From Winogradskyella ludwigii (GTDB taxonomy: Bacteria > Bacteroidota > Bacteroidia > Flavobacteriales > Flavobacteriaceae): DNA of 64,000 nucleotides. A program made the translations under genes and the position numbers. Each line of letters begins with the position of its first letter. Within the stretch, counting starts at the first letter, position 1. Below the pieces are notes generated by a model, which was not told the origin of the DNA, searched no databases, and worked only from the letters and a program-made list of their open reading frames with translations. Positions 63,424-64,000 of this stretch are shown here, one piece after another. Location of the stretch: NCBI RefSeq assembly GCF_013403985.1, contig NZ_JABFDF010000008.1, positions 62,001 through 126,000 of the forward strand, written 5' to 3'.

Positions 63424-64000
63424 ATGAAACACTATATATCGCTATTTATGTTAATCTGCTTTGCTTCTTTTTCTAACGCTCAAAATGATTTTGAAAATCA
63501 ATGGAAAGAAGTGACTAAACTTGAAAATGAAGGATTAACAAAAAGTGCTTCTGACTTGGTTGAAACTATTTATAAAGATGCAGTAAAAGCAGAAAACACT
63601 AATCAACGTGTAAAAGCTTTACTATTTATAAGTAAGTATATGTTAACGCTCGAAGAAGATGCACAACTTAACATTGTTAATCGTTTTAAATCTGAAATTG
63701 ATGCTACAAAAGACATCGTAACCAAGCGTCTTTTAGAGAATATGCTAGCCACCATGTATTGGCAATATTTTCAACAAAGTCGTTATCAATTTTACAACAG
63801 AACAAAAACCTCTGAAAAAGTAAGCGATGATTTTAGAACCTGGGATTTAGAAACTATTTTTAATGAAATCCATACCTATTACCAACGCTCTCTAGAAAAT
63901 GGTATTTTGCTACAACAAGAACCGTTGAGCAACTATAGTTTATTATTAAATGAAGCCGAAAACTCCAAAGACTTTCGCCCAACGTTATATGATTTATTAA
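63424..64000 (+). CDS. Alpha-2-macroglobulin-family protein, 5' end (truncated by window)
   Basis: The open frame from ATG 63424 runs past the window edge, giving 192 residues here. It begins with a signal peptide (HYISLFMLICFASFSNAQ). The following part, ENQWKEVTKLENEGLTKSAS, then LLFISKYMLTLEEDAQL and MYWQYFQQSRYQFYNRTKTS, matches the N-terminal region of the very large MG2-domain proteins common in flavobacteria. The rest, including any thioester region, lies outside. It is divergent from the TPR gene. Confidence 0.75.
   Translation, partial: MKHYISLFMLICFASFSNAQNDFENQWKEVTKLENEGLTKSASDLVETIYKDAVKAENTNQRVKALLFISKYMLTLEEDAQLNIVNRFKSEIDATKDIVTKRLLENMLATMYWQYFQQSRYQFYNRTKTSEKVSDDFRTWDLETIFNEIHTYYQRSLENGILLQQEPLSNYSLLLNEAENSKDFRPTLYDLL

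Overview
This 64 kb window is AT-rich chromosomal DNA from a member of the Bacteroidota, almost certainly family Flavobacteriaceae. Three things point there: the very A+T-rich codon use; promoters of the TTG-N17-23-TAnnTTTG type instead of sigma70-type boxes; and protein types typical of flavobacteria, such as a short Omp85 protein, an Mpl ligase, and the start of a giant alpha-2-macroglobulin-like protein. I cannot name the genus. No rRNA, tRNA, CRISPR array, transposase or phage gene was seen.

Region 1 (1-10.7 kb) is core metabolism and envelope. It holds rsfS and ftsH, then a tight LUD-cdsA-psd-acyl-CoA-binding-protein operon for phospholipid synthesis. An amidinotransferase-like enzyme, citrate synthase, a DUF481-like secreted protein, enolase and carA follow. 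A structured small-RNA candidate at about 10.80-10.92 kb sits between carA and the ribosomal cluster and shares a bidirectional terminator with it.

Region 2 (11.1-28.6 kb, minus strand) is the fused str-S10-spc-alpha ribosomal supercluster from rpsL to rplQ, including fusA, secY, infA and rpoA. tuf is missing between fusA and rpsJ. A canonical promoter lies before rpsL and an internal one before rpsD. A 14-bp hairpin sits between rpsJ and rplC. Two genes too short for a typical ORF cut-off, rpmJ and rpmD, are included.

Region 3 (28.7-42.5 kb) holds housekeeping and envelope genes: an Omp85-type protein, rlmB, rhomboid protease, rarA, a YjjG-type nucleotidase, a polysaccharide deacetylase, radC, a PaiB-like flavin protein, dienelactone hydrolase, a Dus enzyme and a B12-type radical SAM protein with an unusual CX4CX2C cluster motif.

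Region 4 (42.5-60.7 kb) is accessory. It contains an AraC/MFS pair beside a coding remnant, a translationally coupled pair of mutually homologous membrane proteins, an IrrE-like protease/DUF4411 toxin-antitoxin-like pair, and a PLP enzyme. Next comes an ArsR-controlled organoarsenical/redox module (ArsE-like thioredoxin, OsmC, ArsP-like permease, ArsF, ArsG) bracketed by two copies of a palindromic repeat. An orphan Imm53-type gene, an unrecognised membrane protein and a beta-helix protein follow. The region ends with a TetR-controlled redox locus (AhpD-like, EthD, FrnE/DsbA-like, peroxiredoxin-like, haloacid dehalogenase) carrying two matching TetR operators. The dehalogenase appears to have lost a Tat signal peptide through a one-base frameshift.

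Region 5 (60.8-64 kb) has mpl, a TPR protein and the 5' end of an alpha-2-macroglobulin-family gene cut by the window edge.
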